Both the position numbers and the translations under genes were made by a program. A model generated the notes under the pieces. It ran no database searches. It saw nothing but the letters and a program-made list of their open reading frames with translations, and had not been told where the DNA came from. From Salinivirga cyanobacteriivorans (lineage in GTDB: Bacteria > Bacteroidota > Bacteroidia > Bacteroidales > Salinivirgaceae), in assembly GCF_001443605.1 (NCBI RefSeq), contig NZ_CP013118.1, positions 2,243,501-2,307,500 of the forward strand: a stretch of DNA of 64,000 nt, read 5' to 3'. This document shows positions 41,352 to 51,900 of this stretch, in pieces. The stretch's first letter is position 1. Every line of letters begins with the position of its first letter.

Positions 41352-44165
41352 GTGAATAATATTAGTCAATTAGAAACAGTTTATAATCGCTTTCTTACAT
41401 TTAATGAAGGGGAACGCGATGCTTTTCTGAAAAAGTTGGCGCGGGATGATCCAAAAATTCATAAGGAATTTATAGACTTTTATAAAAATGTGCAAGAAGC
41501 AATTGACTATTTCGATGCATTGGAAATGAAATTCAATAATTTGCACATTGCACCATATGATGCAGATTATGAGCCAGGAGCCCGCATAGGAAATTACAGG
41601 CTTGATTCACTTATTGGTGCAGGCGGTATGGCCTATGTATTTAAGGCATCGCGTGTGGATGGCATATTTCAGCGCTCATCGGCTATAAAGCTCATTAAGC
41701 GAGGCATTGATACCGATCAGGTAATTGCACGATTTGAGTATGAAAGGAATATACTGGCCAAACTACAACATGAACATATTACGCAGATTTACGATGGTGG
41801 CATTACTGAGCAAGGGCTTCCGTATTTCGTAATGGAGTATGTAGAAGGGGATGATTTGATAGCTTATTGCAATACGCTCCACTATACCATTAAAAAACGT
41901 TTGACTCTGTTTATTCAGCTTTGCCACGCAATGGAATTCGCACACAAAAACCTGGTTATTCATCGTGATATAAAACCAGGAAATATCATGGTAACGCCTA
42001 ACGAGAAAGTCAAATTAATGGACTTTGGTATAGCCAAAATACTGAAAGAGCCAAATCCAGGTTATCATACAGGTGAGCAAGCTAATGTACTAACACCAGA
42101 CTATGCCAGCCCGGAACAACTCAATAATCATTATATCAATACATCAAGTGATATTTACCAATTGGGCATCCTTCTTTATGAATTAGTAACCCACCTAAAA
42201 GCTTACAATAAAGACAAAGGCACACATGTACTGGAATTTTCAGGAACCACTGTTCCTTCGGAGTTAATAAGCATTATTCAAACCGCCACGCGAACGGAAT
42301 CCTCAGAACGGTATAATTCCGTTGAAAATTTGAAGGACGACATTATAAACTTCATTCAAAATAAGCCAATAAAGGCTAAAGGCAATGATTTAGCTTATCG
42401 AACCAAAAAATATTTTATAAGACACAGGAAAGCAATCCTATCTGTATTTATTGTTTTCTTTAGTCTTGGTTTTCTTATTGTGCGGTATATCCAGGATATT
42501 AATGAAGCTCGCCGGATAGCTGAATACCAAAGTGAGCAGGCCCAGCGCACAGAAAGTTTTTTGTACAATTCTTTAAGTCATCAATTTCCACGTAATGCAA
42601 GTGGCGACTCTCTTACAGTTTTTGACTTAATAGATAGGATGGCTACTCAATTACAAAATGATAAAAGATTCCCAAAAGAAAATGTCTCCCGGCTTTTTAA
42701 TTTTATTGCCGATATTACTTATCGATATAAAAATTATGAGAAGTCAAATACCTATTACCAATATGCATTGAATAACCTGCATATTGATTCTTTTAATCCT
42801 ATCGCTTCAAAACAAAATAAGTATTCGGCTCTTGTAGGACTTGGAAGAACATTCTTCACCTTACAAAAGCATGATTCTTCAGCCCATTATTTAAATCAGG
42901 GGGTATCTTATGCGCTTAAAAATGGTATATACCCTGTTGAAGCTTATACTCATCTTGCCAGGCTTGAAATGCTGCGAGGAAATTACAATATTGCAGATTC
43001 ACTTTTCAGCCGGACCTATTTAATAACTAAGAAAAGAAATAACCTTGGCAAAGAGGAAGTTGCATACTTTTATGGTATGTATGGCAATTTTTTATCTCGA
43101 TATTTTCCACATGAGAATGATCAGTTTATTGATTCTCTGTTTTCTATGTCATTTGAACTCTACAATTCACCTACTATACTCAGCCAACATGAAGCACAAT
43201 TCCCATTCTTTCAAAGAAAGGATACAATATATGGCTCTTTGTTGAAAAATGAATACCAGACCAGTTATGCAGAGGTGCTTAATTTCTATGGCGGGTTTTT
43301 GTATAAAAAGGAAGCTTATGACAGTGCTGCTATTTACTTCGATAAGGCATATCAGGCAAATAAAAAATATTACGGTGAAAATAGTATTGTGGCACTAGAA
43401 AGCGCAAACAACCTTGCTCTTATTTTCCGGGAAAATGGGGAGTATGAAAAAGCAAAAAAAATATTTTTGGAGTGTTGGAATAAAAGCAGGCAGAATGCAA
43501 ATATAAATCCTGCATTTGCAATCGGATTTTTTCAAAACTATGCAGTTATTTTATACGATATTCAGGAATATAATAAAGCCCTACATGTTTTGGACTCTGT
43601 AATCCGGCTAAGAAAAAAACATACCCCGTCAGATCACTTTAGTATTATTCATGCCTATTCTTATAAGGGACAAACTTACCGCAAACTGAACCAACCTAAG
43701 AAAGGTCTTGAGCTATTGGAACAAGCAGTAAGTATGCATAAAAAGTATGTGGGTGATAAGGGGTTTCAGGATATTAATGCGCAATTGCAAATGATTTTGC
43801 TTTATGGCATCCTGGGTGACTATGTAAATGTGGAAAAATTCTATCAGGATAATCTAGAAAAAATAACAAACCGGTTTGGCGATGACAGTAATTACCTGTA
43901 TATAAACAGTATTGTCAAAGCTTCTGCTTTACTGGAAATGCATAAATATGATGAAGCGGAAGCTTTCGTGCAACCCATGTTGAAGGATTCCATTCCGGAC
44001 AAAGAAAAAAACCACCTGCTTTTATTATTTGCTAGAAGCAAATTCAAACAAGGGCATAAAGCGGTTTCGGATTCTATCCTTTCTGTTCTTCAAAATAAAA
44101 AACAATTAAGTCCCATTGTGCAGGAAGCATTGGATGAGTTTTTGCAAAACAACCCGGTGTTTTAA
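41352..44165 (+). CDS. Membrane Ser/Thr protein kinase with TPR sensor domain
   Basis: A 937-residue PknB-type kinase starting at GTG 41352. A short N-terminal helical part (1-60) is followed by a complete kinase domain (about 78-345): LIGAGGMAYVF (glycine loop), SAIKLIKRG (Lys), VIHRDIKPGNIM near 203, LMDFGIAKI near 223 and YASPEQL. One membrane helix (about 361-382) separates it from an extracytoplasmic or periplasmic region of ~550 residues with TPR-like repeats (YDSAAIYFDKAYQANKKYYG and similar). It is 13 bases behind the ECF sigma gene, so the pair is probably one signalling module. Confidence 0.9.
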   Translation: MNNISQLETVYNRFLTFNEGERDAFLKKLARDDPKIHKEFIDFYKNVQEAIDYFDALEMKFNNLHIAPYDADYEPGARIGNYRLDSLIGAGGMAYVFKASRVDGIFQRSSAIKLIKRGIDTDQVIARFEYERNILAKLQHEHITQIYDGGITEQGLPYFVMEYVEGDDLIAYCNTLHYTIKKRLTLFIQLCHAMEFAHKNLVIHRDIKPGNIMVTPNEKVKLMDFGIAKILKEPNPGYHTGEQANVLTPDYASPEQLNNHYINTSSDIYQLGILLYELVTHLKAYNKDKGTHVLEFSGTTVPSELISIIQTATRTESSERYNSVENLKDDIINFIQNKPIKAKGNDLAYRTKKYFIRHRKAILSVFIVFFSLGFLIVRYIQDINEARRIAEYQSEQAQRTESFLYNSLSHQFPRNASGDSLTVFDLIDRMATQLQNDKRFPKENVSRLFNFIADITYRYKNYEKSNTYYQYALNNLHIDSFNPIASKQNKYSALVGLGRTFFTLQKHDSSAHYLNQGVSYALKNGIYPVEAYTHLARLEMLRGNYNIADSLFSRTYLITKKRNNLGKEEVAYFYGMYGNFLSRYFPHENDQFIDSLFSMSFELYNSPTILSQHEAQFPFFQRKDTIYGSLLKNEYQTSYAEVLNFYGGFLYKKEAYDSAAIYFDKAYQANKKYYGENSIVALESANNLALIFRENGEYEKAKKIFLECWNKSRQNANINPAFAIGFFQNYAVILYDIQEYNKALHVLDSVIRLRKKHTPSDHFSIIHAYSYKGQTYRKLNQPKKGLELLEQAVSMHKKYVGDKGFQDINAQLQMILLYGILGDYVNVEKFYQDNLEKITNRFGDDSNYLYINSIVKASALLEMHKYDEAEAFVQPMLKDSIPDKEKNHLLLLFARSKFKQGHKAVSDSILSVLQNKKQLSPIVQEALDEFLQNNPVF

Positions 44166-44385
44166 GTCTTTTATGCAAGTATCGTTAAGGCTGAAGTGTT
44201 GATATAAAAAGCCTTGCGAGTTCTGAGAATAAGCAATATTCGGATTATTCAAAATCAGAAGATATCTAACCTGTCGAAGAATATATATGATGAGCTATAT
44301 GCCTAAGACTATTGGGTTTCATCGTATTTACCTGGCATACTGTAACGCTCTGCTGCTTTTAGTAAAATACTCAGGGGACAAACCA

Positions 44386-44414
44386 GGGCAACTTCCAGTA
44401 GGTAGAAGTTGCCC
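44386..44414. terminator. Hairpin between convergent transcripts
   Basis: GGGCAACTTC (44386-44395) pairs perfectly with GAAGTTGCCC (44405-44414). There is no T run on either strand, but its place between the kinase gene and the convergent T9SS gene fits a terminator. I see nothing else in the 44166-44470 gap. Confidence 0.5.
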
Positions 44415-44470
44415 TAATTAAGATCATAATATCTACAAAACACCATGACCAATCATTATGGTTCCTGGGA

Positions 44471-46033
44471 TTATTGTTTTATGAATTTTTGGTAGATGAT
44501 TCCTTTTTTAGTATATATACGGATTAAATACACTCCCTGGGGGATAGCAGAAAGATCGATGCTTTGCTGATTACTGCTCATCACCTTTACGCCATTTATA
44601 TTATAGATATCGGAACGCTCCCAATGAGAAATGTTAATTTTGATTCTATTGGTTGCCGGGTTGGGATAAACCACGGGATTATCTCTGTAACCTACCAGGT
44701 CGTTGGTAGACAATACAAAAGTGCTGTCCGCAGCACGGGCAAGATACATGCCTCCATCCCCGCTTATAGTGTGGTTTCCAAAGTAAGCCTCACCCGTATG
44801 TATTCCGGTAACATATAAGTGGCCTGTGTTTGCCGCATGGATACTTTTTCCATTTACACTGGAACCCACTTCTCCAGAAGCAGCTAGAGACCATAAAATA
44901 TTTCCATTTAGCCCGTCATATTTTGCAAGAAAAACCTCATCTATATTATACTCGCCTGTAATTACAGGATTGCCATTAGAGTTAACAGTCACTGATTCGC
45001 CTTTATTAACACCTGTACCACCTCCGGAAACGGCCCACTGGAAATCTCCAGATTCATTTATTTTGGCCAAATAGTAATCAGAGAAACCGTTGGCGATGAA
45101 GTTTGAATCAGCAAGAATCATTTCACTCTCAAAGTCCCCGGCTATATAGGCATTATTTTCATTATCAACAGCCACGGATTTTCCATATTCCCAATCTGGA
45201 CCACCATAACCTCTCGCCCATTGCACAGCTCCTGAAGTGTCCATTTGTACCAGATAGACATCACTGACCCAGTCATCACCGGTAAGGGTATCGTTTCCGA
45301 AATTAACTGTACCCCAAAAATAACCAGTAGTATACAATTTGTCTGTACCGTTTACTGCTATACCCGCACTTTCTTCGCCATCCATTTCCTGTGCCCAAAT
45401 GACTTCTCCATCCGGACTATATTTGGCAATATAGGAACCATCTTCCTGTAGTGTGATGCCGTAATAGCCACCAAAATTTCCCTCAAAACTATACCCGGTG
45501 ATGTAAATGTTATCCGCAGCATCAATGGCCATATCAAGAACATCGTCTCGTTCGTCCCATCCTGCGCGCTCTGCCCACAGCACATCACCCGATGGACTAT
45601 ACTTGGCAATAAAAATATCGCCCGATGTGTTTGATCCACTTTCATCAAGTGTAATATTGCCGAACTCTGCACTAACGCGAAATTCACCACTTACGTATAC
45701 GTTTCCTGAACCATCCACAGCAACGGCGTGTCCTTCATCATCGCTGGAAAGATCACCAAAGGTGCGGACCCAAGTGAAATTGCCGGCGGTATCCACTTTG
45801 GCCAGGAAGCCCATTCTATAAGTGTTGCCAACTTCAAAACCGCTTCCGAAAAAGTTCACCGAATCGGTAAAGTACCCGGTGACATACACATTGCCGGATT
45901 CATCTGTGGTAACATCTGTGGGCATAACGGTACCTGCTGATGAAATGGACCATTCCCAATCTTGAGCGAAGGCTTCCTGGCTCATGGCCAGTGTAATACA
46001 TAATATCAAAAGTAATTTTACTAAGTTCTTCAT
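44471..46033 (-). CDS. T9SS-secreted SBBP-type beta-propeller protein
   Basis: A 520-residue secreted protein: signal peptide (1-23), then repeated units of the form GNVYVTGYFTDSVNFG, with WARTFG- or WAERAGWD-type strands, recurring every ~50 residues (SBBP/beta-propeller-like repeats), and a C-terminal type A sorting domain (VVYPNPATNRIKINI ... GVYLIRIYTKKGIIYQKFIKQ) used by the type IX secretion system for export and surface attachment. Role unknown; adhesion or substrate binding is common for such proteins. The next gene upstream on the same strand is a small lipoprotein 30 bases away. Confidence 0.87.
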   Translation of the reverse strand: MKNLVKLLLILCITLAMSQEAFAQDWEWSISSAGTVMPTDVTTDESGNVYVTGYFTDSVNFFGSGFEVGNTYRMGFLAKVDTAGNFTWVRTFGDLSSDDEGHAVAVDGSGNVYVSGEFRVSAEFGNITLDESGSNTSGDIFIAKYSPSGDVLWAERAGWDERDDVLDMAIDAADNIYITGYSFEGNFGGYYGITLQEDGSYIAKYSPDGEVIWAQEMDGEESAGIAVNGTDKLYTTGYFWGTVNFGNDTLTGDDWVSDVYLVQMDTSGAVQWARGYGGPDWEYGKSVAVDNENNAYIAGDFESEMILADSNFIANGFSDYYLAKINESGDFQWAVSGGGTGVNKGESVTVNSNGNPVITGEYNIDEVFLAKYDGLNGNILWSLAASGEVGSSVNGKSIHAANTGHLYVTGIHTGEAYFGNHTISGDGGMYLARAADSTFVLSTNDLVGYRDNPVVYPNPATNRIKINISHWERSDIYNINGVKVMSSNQQSIDLSAIPQGVYLIRIYTKKGIIYQKFIKQ

Positions 46034-46063
46034 TTTTTTATGTTTTTAAGGTTAAATAATCAA

Positions 46064-46555
46064 TTATGGAGTGGCGGTAAAATCTCCTTCCACGTTAATT
46101 GTGCTTCCTCCTATGCTTTCAAGTACAGCATCAATGGTACCCGTAATAGTACCACTTTCTGATTCCGTTATTTCCACAGTCCCTTCTTCACCAAAATAGG
46201 TTTCTGTACCATTGTACTGTACAGCAATGGAGTTTTCAGGCATTCCTGTACCTGTCGCAGAAACAGGGTCATAAATGCCCGTAGGAATGAGGGTTTCGTC
46301 AGTACCCAGTGAATAATTCATCACAATATCGGGTGGATTGTCGCCCAAATTAATACGCAGTATTCCTTCATCAATTTCATAAGTTGCTACCCCTTTCAGG
46401 TTATTTTCTTCATCACCAGATAGGGTGAAAGAAAAACTTCCCTGCTCGCCGTTATTCGTGGGGTCTGTATCCTCATCTTTTTCGCATGAAGTTGCTAATA
46501 GGGTAACCACAAGCAAAATGGATTGAATCGTTACTAATTGCATAAGTTTTTTCAT
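46064..46555 (-). CDS. Small lipoprotein of unknown function
   Basis: A 163-residue lipoprotein (lipobox ATSCE, Cys24) with an acidic linker (EKDEDTDPTNNGEQG) and a ~125-residue beta-rich domain lacking recognisable motifs. It is 30 bases upstream of the T9SS-sorted protein gene on the same strand and probably co-transcribed with it. The DEDTDP linker is a typical spacer of surface-exposed Bacteroidota lipoproteins. Confidence 0.72.
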   Translation of the reverse strand: MKKLMQLVTIQSILLVVTLLATSCEKDEDTDPTNNGEQGSFSFTLSGDEENNLKGVATYEIDEGILRINLGDNPPDIVMNYSLGTDETLIPTGIYDPVSATGTGMPENSIAVQYNGTETYFGEEGTVEITESESGTITGTIDAVLESIGGSTINVEGDFTATP

Positions 46556-46711
46556 ATGTTTATAATTTTGATTTTAGTGGTCATATAGAGCTCGCCATCA
46601 TGAATCAAATTTCCGTCACACAAGGTTTTCAGTTTTACTATAATCATTTGGGTGTGTGTCAAAATTTTTGTCATGGCTCGGTTCATACTATCATCATTTA
46701 ACTAATTATTA

Positions 46712-46972
46712 TTATTTAATCATCTGTATGGCAGCGGGGGATTTGCTTTTTGAGCCCCATTCGTAGCTGCCATTTAGTTGTGCTTCAGTTTTATTAAGAT
46801 TACTAATACCTCCATAAGAATAGTATCCTTCTGTGCCAATAGATATATGAGAGGTATGCATTACCTGATCTTTTTCATACTCCATGTTAAAAGTGTATAT
46901 TGCTTATTTGCAGTCATTAAGTGCAACCAGTACATGCACCCCGTATATTCTATTGCCATTGTATCGCACTTT
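46712..46972 (-). pseudogene. Decayed gene fragment with in-frame stop
   Basis: On the minus strand one frame reads KVRYNGNRIYGVHVLVALN, an in-frame TAA at 46906-46904, then AIYTFNMEYEKDQVMHTSH and on to a C-terminus ending SKSPAAIQMIK and a stop at 46712. Composition and continuity look protein-like on both sides of the TAA, suggesting a broken gene. Bases 47051-47286 on the same strand hold another protein-like stretch that may be its N-terminal remnant. I do not recognise the family. The rest of the 46556-47337 gap shows nothing else. Confidence 0.45.
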
Positions 46973-47337
46973 TTAATTTTTGATCATAAAAAATTATATA
47001 CAGCAAAACAGCCTTTATTGAACAATACAAAAAACAGCGTCAGATTGGCTCAAAAAAAAGTAATAAAATGCGGCTTTAGGTAAAGGTGTCTGCATATCAG
47101 TGTGTTAGTGCGATAAGTATAGGGTGTTTTTAGGTTGCGTTTTTCATATTTAGCTTGCCAACTACCGGATAAATTGTAAGCAACCGGACTTTTCAAATTA
47201 TTTTGTAGGGTATGGGTAGCTGTCACAAATGCACAGAGGGTGTACCCAAAAATGAGAACTGTATCCCACCTATCAATTATTTTCATTTGCCTTATGGGTA
47301 GGTGGGCATGTTTTGCTATTTTTGTAGCAATTTTTAG

Positions 47338-48847
47338 TTCTACTTTAACAGATTAAAAAAAACGAAGTTTTTTTAAGTGAATAACAGTGATAATCCGTTA
47401 ACATTTAGCATATTGCGCATGTTAAAAAAATGTAATTTTATTTGCAATGGGTAACGAGCGAATCACTTAAAAAAAGATTATAACAATGGTAAAACACTGC
47501 TTGCGGTTAACGACCGTCTTGAAGTGTATTTGTCTGAATATGAGTATTTTTTCAAAAATAAAACAAAGACAAACTTCGATAAAGCCTCTCAATATGTCGA
47601 AGGACTTGCATTAAGCGATTTGAAAAACATAGAACGCATAAGTGAAACATTGAATGCCAACTATCATCAGATGCAGCATTTCATAACAGAATCTAACTGG
47701 GATGCTCGGGCTGTCATCGATCAAACTGCAAAAAATGTAGACCAAGCATTGCCCAATCGGAAGTTAACAGGACTACTCATCGATGAAAGTGGTTGGGTTA
47801 AAAAGGGAAAGAAAAGCGTTGGTGTTGATCATCAGTATTGTGGGAATGTAGGAAAAACAGCAAACTCACAGGTAGCCGTTTTTGGCTGCCTTTGTAATGA
47901 CAAATACGCCTCGTTGGTCGATACCAGGCTTTATTTACCAAAATCATGGATCGATGATCAGGGTAGATGTGAAGCTGCAGGTATACCCCGTGAAGATAGG
48001 ATTTTCCGCACAAAACCAGAGTTGGCAACAGAAATAGTAAAGCATCAACTTGAAATGGGTATATCATTTGATTACGTTGGAGCGGATGGCCTATATGGAA
48101 ATGACATTGTATTTACCCGTTCTGTGGCTGATTTGGGCTTAATTTATATGCTTGATATTCATAGTAATCAAAAGATATATTTAGAAGAGCCGGAACTTTA
48201 TTTGCCCGAACGCAAGAGTAATCGGGGGCGCGCCCCAAAAAAGCTAAAAGCAAGTACATCAGCAGTTAATGCCGACACCTACATTAAAACCCTGTCCGCA
48301 AAGGATTGGAAGAAATTAAATATTCGCGATTCTGCAAAAGGCAAACTCAAGGGGCTCTTTCATTTCAAGACTGTTTACATTTGGGACAAAGCCTCCAATG
48401 CCGTTGAAAAACGTTTATTGGTTGTTTCGAAAAGAAAAACAAATGATGGCGTAGAGACTAAATATTCATTCACAAATGCCGAACTTGTCCAGTACACCGA
48501 ACAAGCACTGGCATATATGCAGGCGCAGCGTTTTTTTATAGAGCACAGTTTCAAAGAACAAAAGCAAATATTGGGGATGGACCATTTTCAGACTCGTAAA
48601 TGGAAATCATGGTATCATCAAGTTGCATTAAATATGATTGTAGGCAGTTTTATGTTAAAGGAGAAAATTTTAAATCATGACCAGATTCCATTGCTTTCTG
48701 CAAGGGACATCATGGATTTTTTGGTATATAAGTTTTACCGTGAAATGACAGATGAGCGTATGTTGGAAAAATTGGAACATCGACACAAAAAAAGGCAACG
48801 GGATATAGATTACTGTTATTCAAAACAATAAATGTGTTAAAGTAGAA
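47338..48847 (+). mobile_element. IS701-family insertion sequence, copy 2
   Basis: A 1510 bp element with the same perfect 13 bp inverted repeats as copy 1 and a 4 bp TTAG target duplication on each side (47334-47337 and 48848-48851), the YTAG type known for IS701. It is in the same orientation as copy 1 with only a handful of base differences, so both arrived recently. Confidence 0.95.
47524..48831 (+). CDS. IS701-family transposase (copy 2)
   Basis: 435-residue DDE transposase, complete, differing from copy 1 by three visible residues (Val/Ile, Gly/Cys, His/Gln). The catalytic segments (LLIDESGW, GADGLYG, FIEHSFKEQKQ) are unchanged. GTG start, with the same uncertainty as copy 1. Confidence 0.93.
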   Translation: MYLSEYEYFFKNKTKTNFDKASQYVEGLALSDLKNIERISETLNANYHQMQHFITESNWDARAVIDQTAKNVDQALPNRKLTGLLIDESGWVKKGKKSVGVDHQYCGNVGKTANSQVAVFGCLCNDKYASLVDTRLYLPKSWIDDQGRCEAAGIPREDRIFRTKPELATEIVKHQLEMGISFDYVGADGLYGNDIVFTRSVADLGLIYMLDIHSNQKIYLEEPELYLPERKSNRGRAPKKLKASTSAVNADTYIKTLSAKDWKKLNIRDSAKGKLKGLFHFKTVYIWDKASNAVEKRLLVVSKRKTNDGVETKYSFTNAELVQYTEQALAYMQAQRFFIEHSFKEQKQILGMDHFQTRKWKSWYHQVALNMIVGSFMLKEKILNHDQIPLLSARDIMDFLVYKFYREMTDERMLEKLEHRHKKRQRDIDYCYSKQ

Positions 48848-48933
48848 TTAGCCGGTTAACAAAAACAGGCCAAAAATGTTTAATATATAAGCTCCTTAAA
48901 TGCAGTGCTATGTAATCTGTTTTCTATTCAGGC

Positions 48934-51900
48934 CTAAGGTTCCCGATCTGGAAGGGTGACAATAAATGTACTGCCTTTGCCCGGCTCGCTTTGTATTTCA
49001 ATAGTACCTTTATTCATTTCAACAAAATCTTTTGACAGGATTAAACCCAAACCTGTTCCACGCTCTTTATCAGTACCCAATGTGGAAAAATGTGTTTCGG
49101 CATGGAACAATTTATTTTGCATTTCGGTTTTTATTCCAATGCCAGAGTCCTGTACAAAAAACTTCACAAATCCCTTTGCTTCCTCGAAATAGAGGTTAAT
49201 TCTGCCGCCAGACGGTGTATATTTCAATGCATTAAATAAAAGATTACGCACAACCGTTTTAATCATATGCTCGTCGAAATAAGCATAAATAGGTTCATCG
49301 TAAATCAGGTTTACCTTAATCTTTTTTCTTTCGGCCAAAGGCAGTAAAAGTTCGGCCATCTCTTCAACTAGCGAAGTAATATCGTCAAAGTCGGGATAAT
49401 ATTTTATACGACCTTGTTGTTGACGGGCCCAATCAAGCAAATTTTCAAGCAAATTATATGAATTTTGGGCACTACGCTGTAGTTTGCTCACATAGTTTAG
49501 CAACGTGGTTTTATCTGAAGTGGCAATATTTTGCATGATTATATTGGTCATATTTACAAAATTCCCGAACGGACTTCGTAAATCGTGACCTATAATACTA
49601 AAGAACTTGTCTTTTGTTGCATTGAGGGATTTAAGCTGATCGCGCTGTTGCTCTATTTGCATCTCTGCATTTTTGAGCGCTGTAATATCGCTATCAATTG
49701 CTATAATTTGAACAATATTTCCATCATCATCGCGAATCGGGGTCAGGGTAGTTTGTGCCCAAATTTTATTTCCGCCCCGGGTCGTATTTTGCGATTCATA
49801 AGTTATTGAGCTCCTGTGCCCAGGCCAGTTTCCAATGTATTGTCTTATTCTTTCATTGGAACTCATATTAAAAACATTGCCACGTTTTTGTCTTAAATCA
49901 TTCAGCGTATAACCATAAAGTCTTGTAAACCCCTCATTCACCCACAAAAGAGCTCCTTCTTTGTCGGTTAAAATCACGGCATTATCTGTTTCACGAGCTA
50001 TAATCGAGAGCCGCTGAAGTTCCTGGTTTTTTTCTGCCAGTTCTTTGCTTTTACGCTCCAATTCCTCCTTTTGAAAACGCACTTCTTCTTCGGCATTTTT
50101 CAACTGGGTAATATTTGTATCGATGGCTATAAATTGTTCCGGCTCACCCTCATCACTAAACACCGGAGTAAGTGTAGTGTGAATCCACAAACCATCGTGA
50201 TTTTTTGATAGCGTAAAATATTCATATTGCACCGACTTCTTTTTAGCAATGGCTTCGTCATATGCTTTTTTAATATGTGGATATTCACTGTTTTCGAATA
50301 AAAAGCTACCTCTTTCGGCTGTAAAATCTTCACAAGTGTAACCGTAAAGCTTCTCAAATGCTTCGTTGCAATAGTCGAGCTTACCATCTTTATTGAAAAT
50401 AGCTACAGCATTTCCGGCCTTTTCAGCTACAATTGATAGTTCTTTTAGTTTTTTATTGTTCTCCTTCAATATATCGGCAACCTGCATTACTTCTTCATTT
50501 TTGTCTAGAAGTTGTTGCGTGCGTTCCTGAATTACGTTTTCCAGCTTTTCTTTAGATTTTCTGAGTTGCCTGGTTCTGTATCGTATGGCTAAAAACATTA
50601 TAAAGCCCCACAACAAAATATATAAAACATATGCATAGGTTGTGCGATAAACCGGAGGATTTATAGTCAGTTCGAGTAATCGGCGCTTAACAGTTTCGCC
50701 AAAAGTATTTCTGGCACGTGCATAAAGGGTGTATTTTCCGGGAGGCAAATTAGTATAACTTTTTTTGAATTGCTGGTTCCAGGGCTCGTACTGCTTATCG
50801 AAACCTTTTAAGAAAAAACTAATTTCATTCCCTGCATAATTATAATAATAAGGTATACTTACAACTACTGAAATACTATTATGCTCAAAATCAAGTTCTT
50901 TTTTCAAAGGTTGGTTTTGCTTATAAACATCCAACCAACTACCACTACCAAACTTTATTGCACTGAAATAAATTGAGAAATATTGAGATAGTGCACGTTT
51001 GTTGTGAAAAAGGTAGTGATACAACCCATGCTCAGACCCTATCCATATTTGATCACTATCAATCCAGGCAGCATGCGTAACACTATAGGGAAGCCGCATA
51101 AGTGTTGTGCTATCAACCCCCATCCCTTTTTTAGTAGTAAAATAAAATGTTTTTTCACTTATTCTGTTAAAGCCTTCAATGTTTGCACTATCCGTATGTT
51201 CGTCTGTTAATTTGAAAGGTTTAAATTGACTATGGGCAGCATCATACGTATAAAGTTGTGGGTAAGAAGAATAGAGTAACTGGTTGTCTGTTTTTTGAAA
51301 CTGCAGTCCCCTCAGTGAATTAAGACCGTTGGCTGTGTCTTTTAGACTAAGTACCGGGGCTACTTCATGATAAATTAGTTCTTTTAACTGAATCTTATCA
51401 AGTTTGTAAAATCCCTTATAATTGGCAGCTATCCATAAATTACCAGCTGAGTCTTTAGCAAGATCCCGAACTTGCTGTCTTATAGTCCCAAATTCATGTA
51501 CCAAATTCCACTTTTTGCCGTCCTTTTTCAATAAAATTAAACCGGCTCTGGTTCCAACAAACATGTAATCAGGGTATTCCGGATAGATGTACAATTTATA
51601 AATATCAGGATACTCAAATATCTGGACCGCTTTTGATTCTTCAACCTTAAATATACCGGCCGCCGTAGCAACAAGTAATTTAGAATTAATTCCGTCTTTT
51701 ATTTCAAGCATATTCCAGGCTTGCATATTGATATTACGAACCTTCTGAAATTTTCTTTCATGCATTGGCACCTCGGGATTGACCCAATACAAACCAAATC
51801 CTGTAGCGACATAGATTCTATTCTCGAATTTTTCTATAGCTGACACAGTACCCTTTACCCCTGAACTATAATCGTAATGCGTTACTGGTAATCCTAACTC

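Noticed and set aside
46778-47083. A plus-strand open frame of 101 codons
   Set aside because: Its composition is biased by the antisense of a decayed minus-strand gene, it has no domain or start context, and the minus-strand reading is more protein-like.
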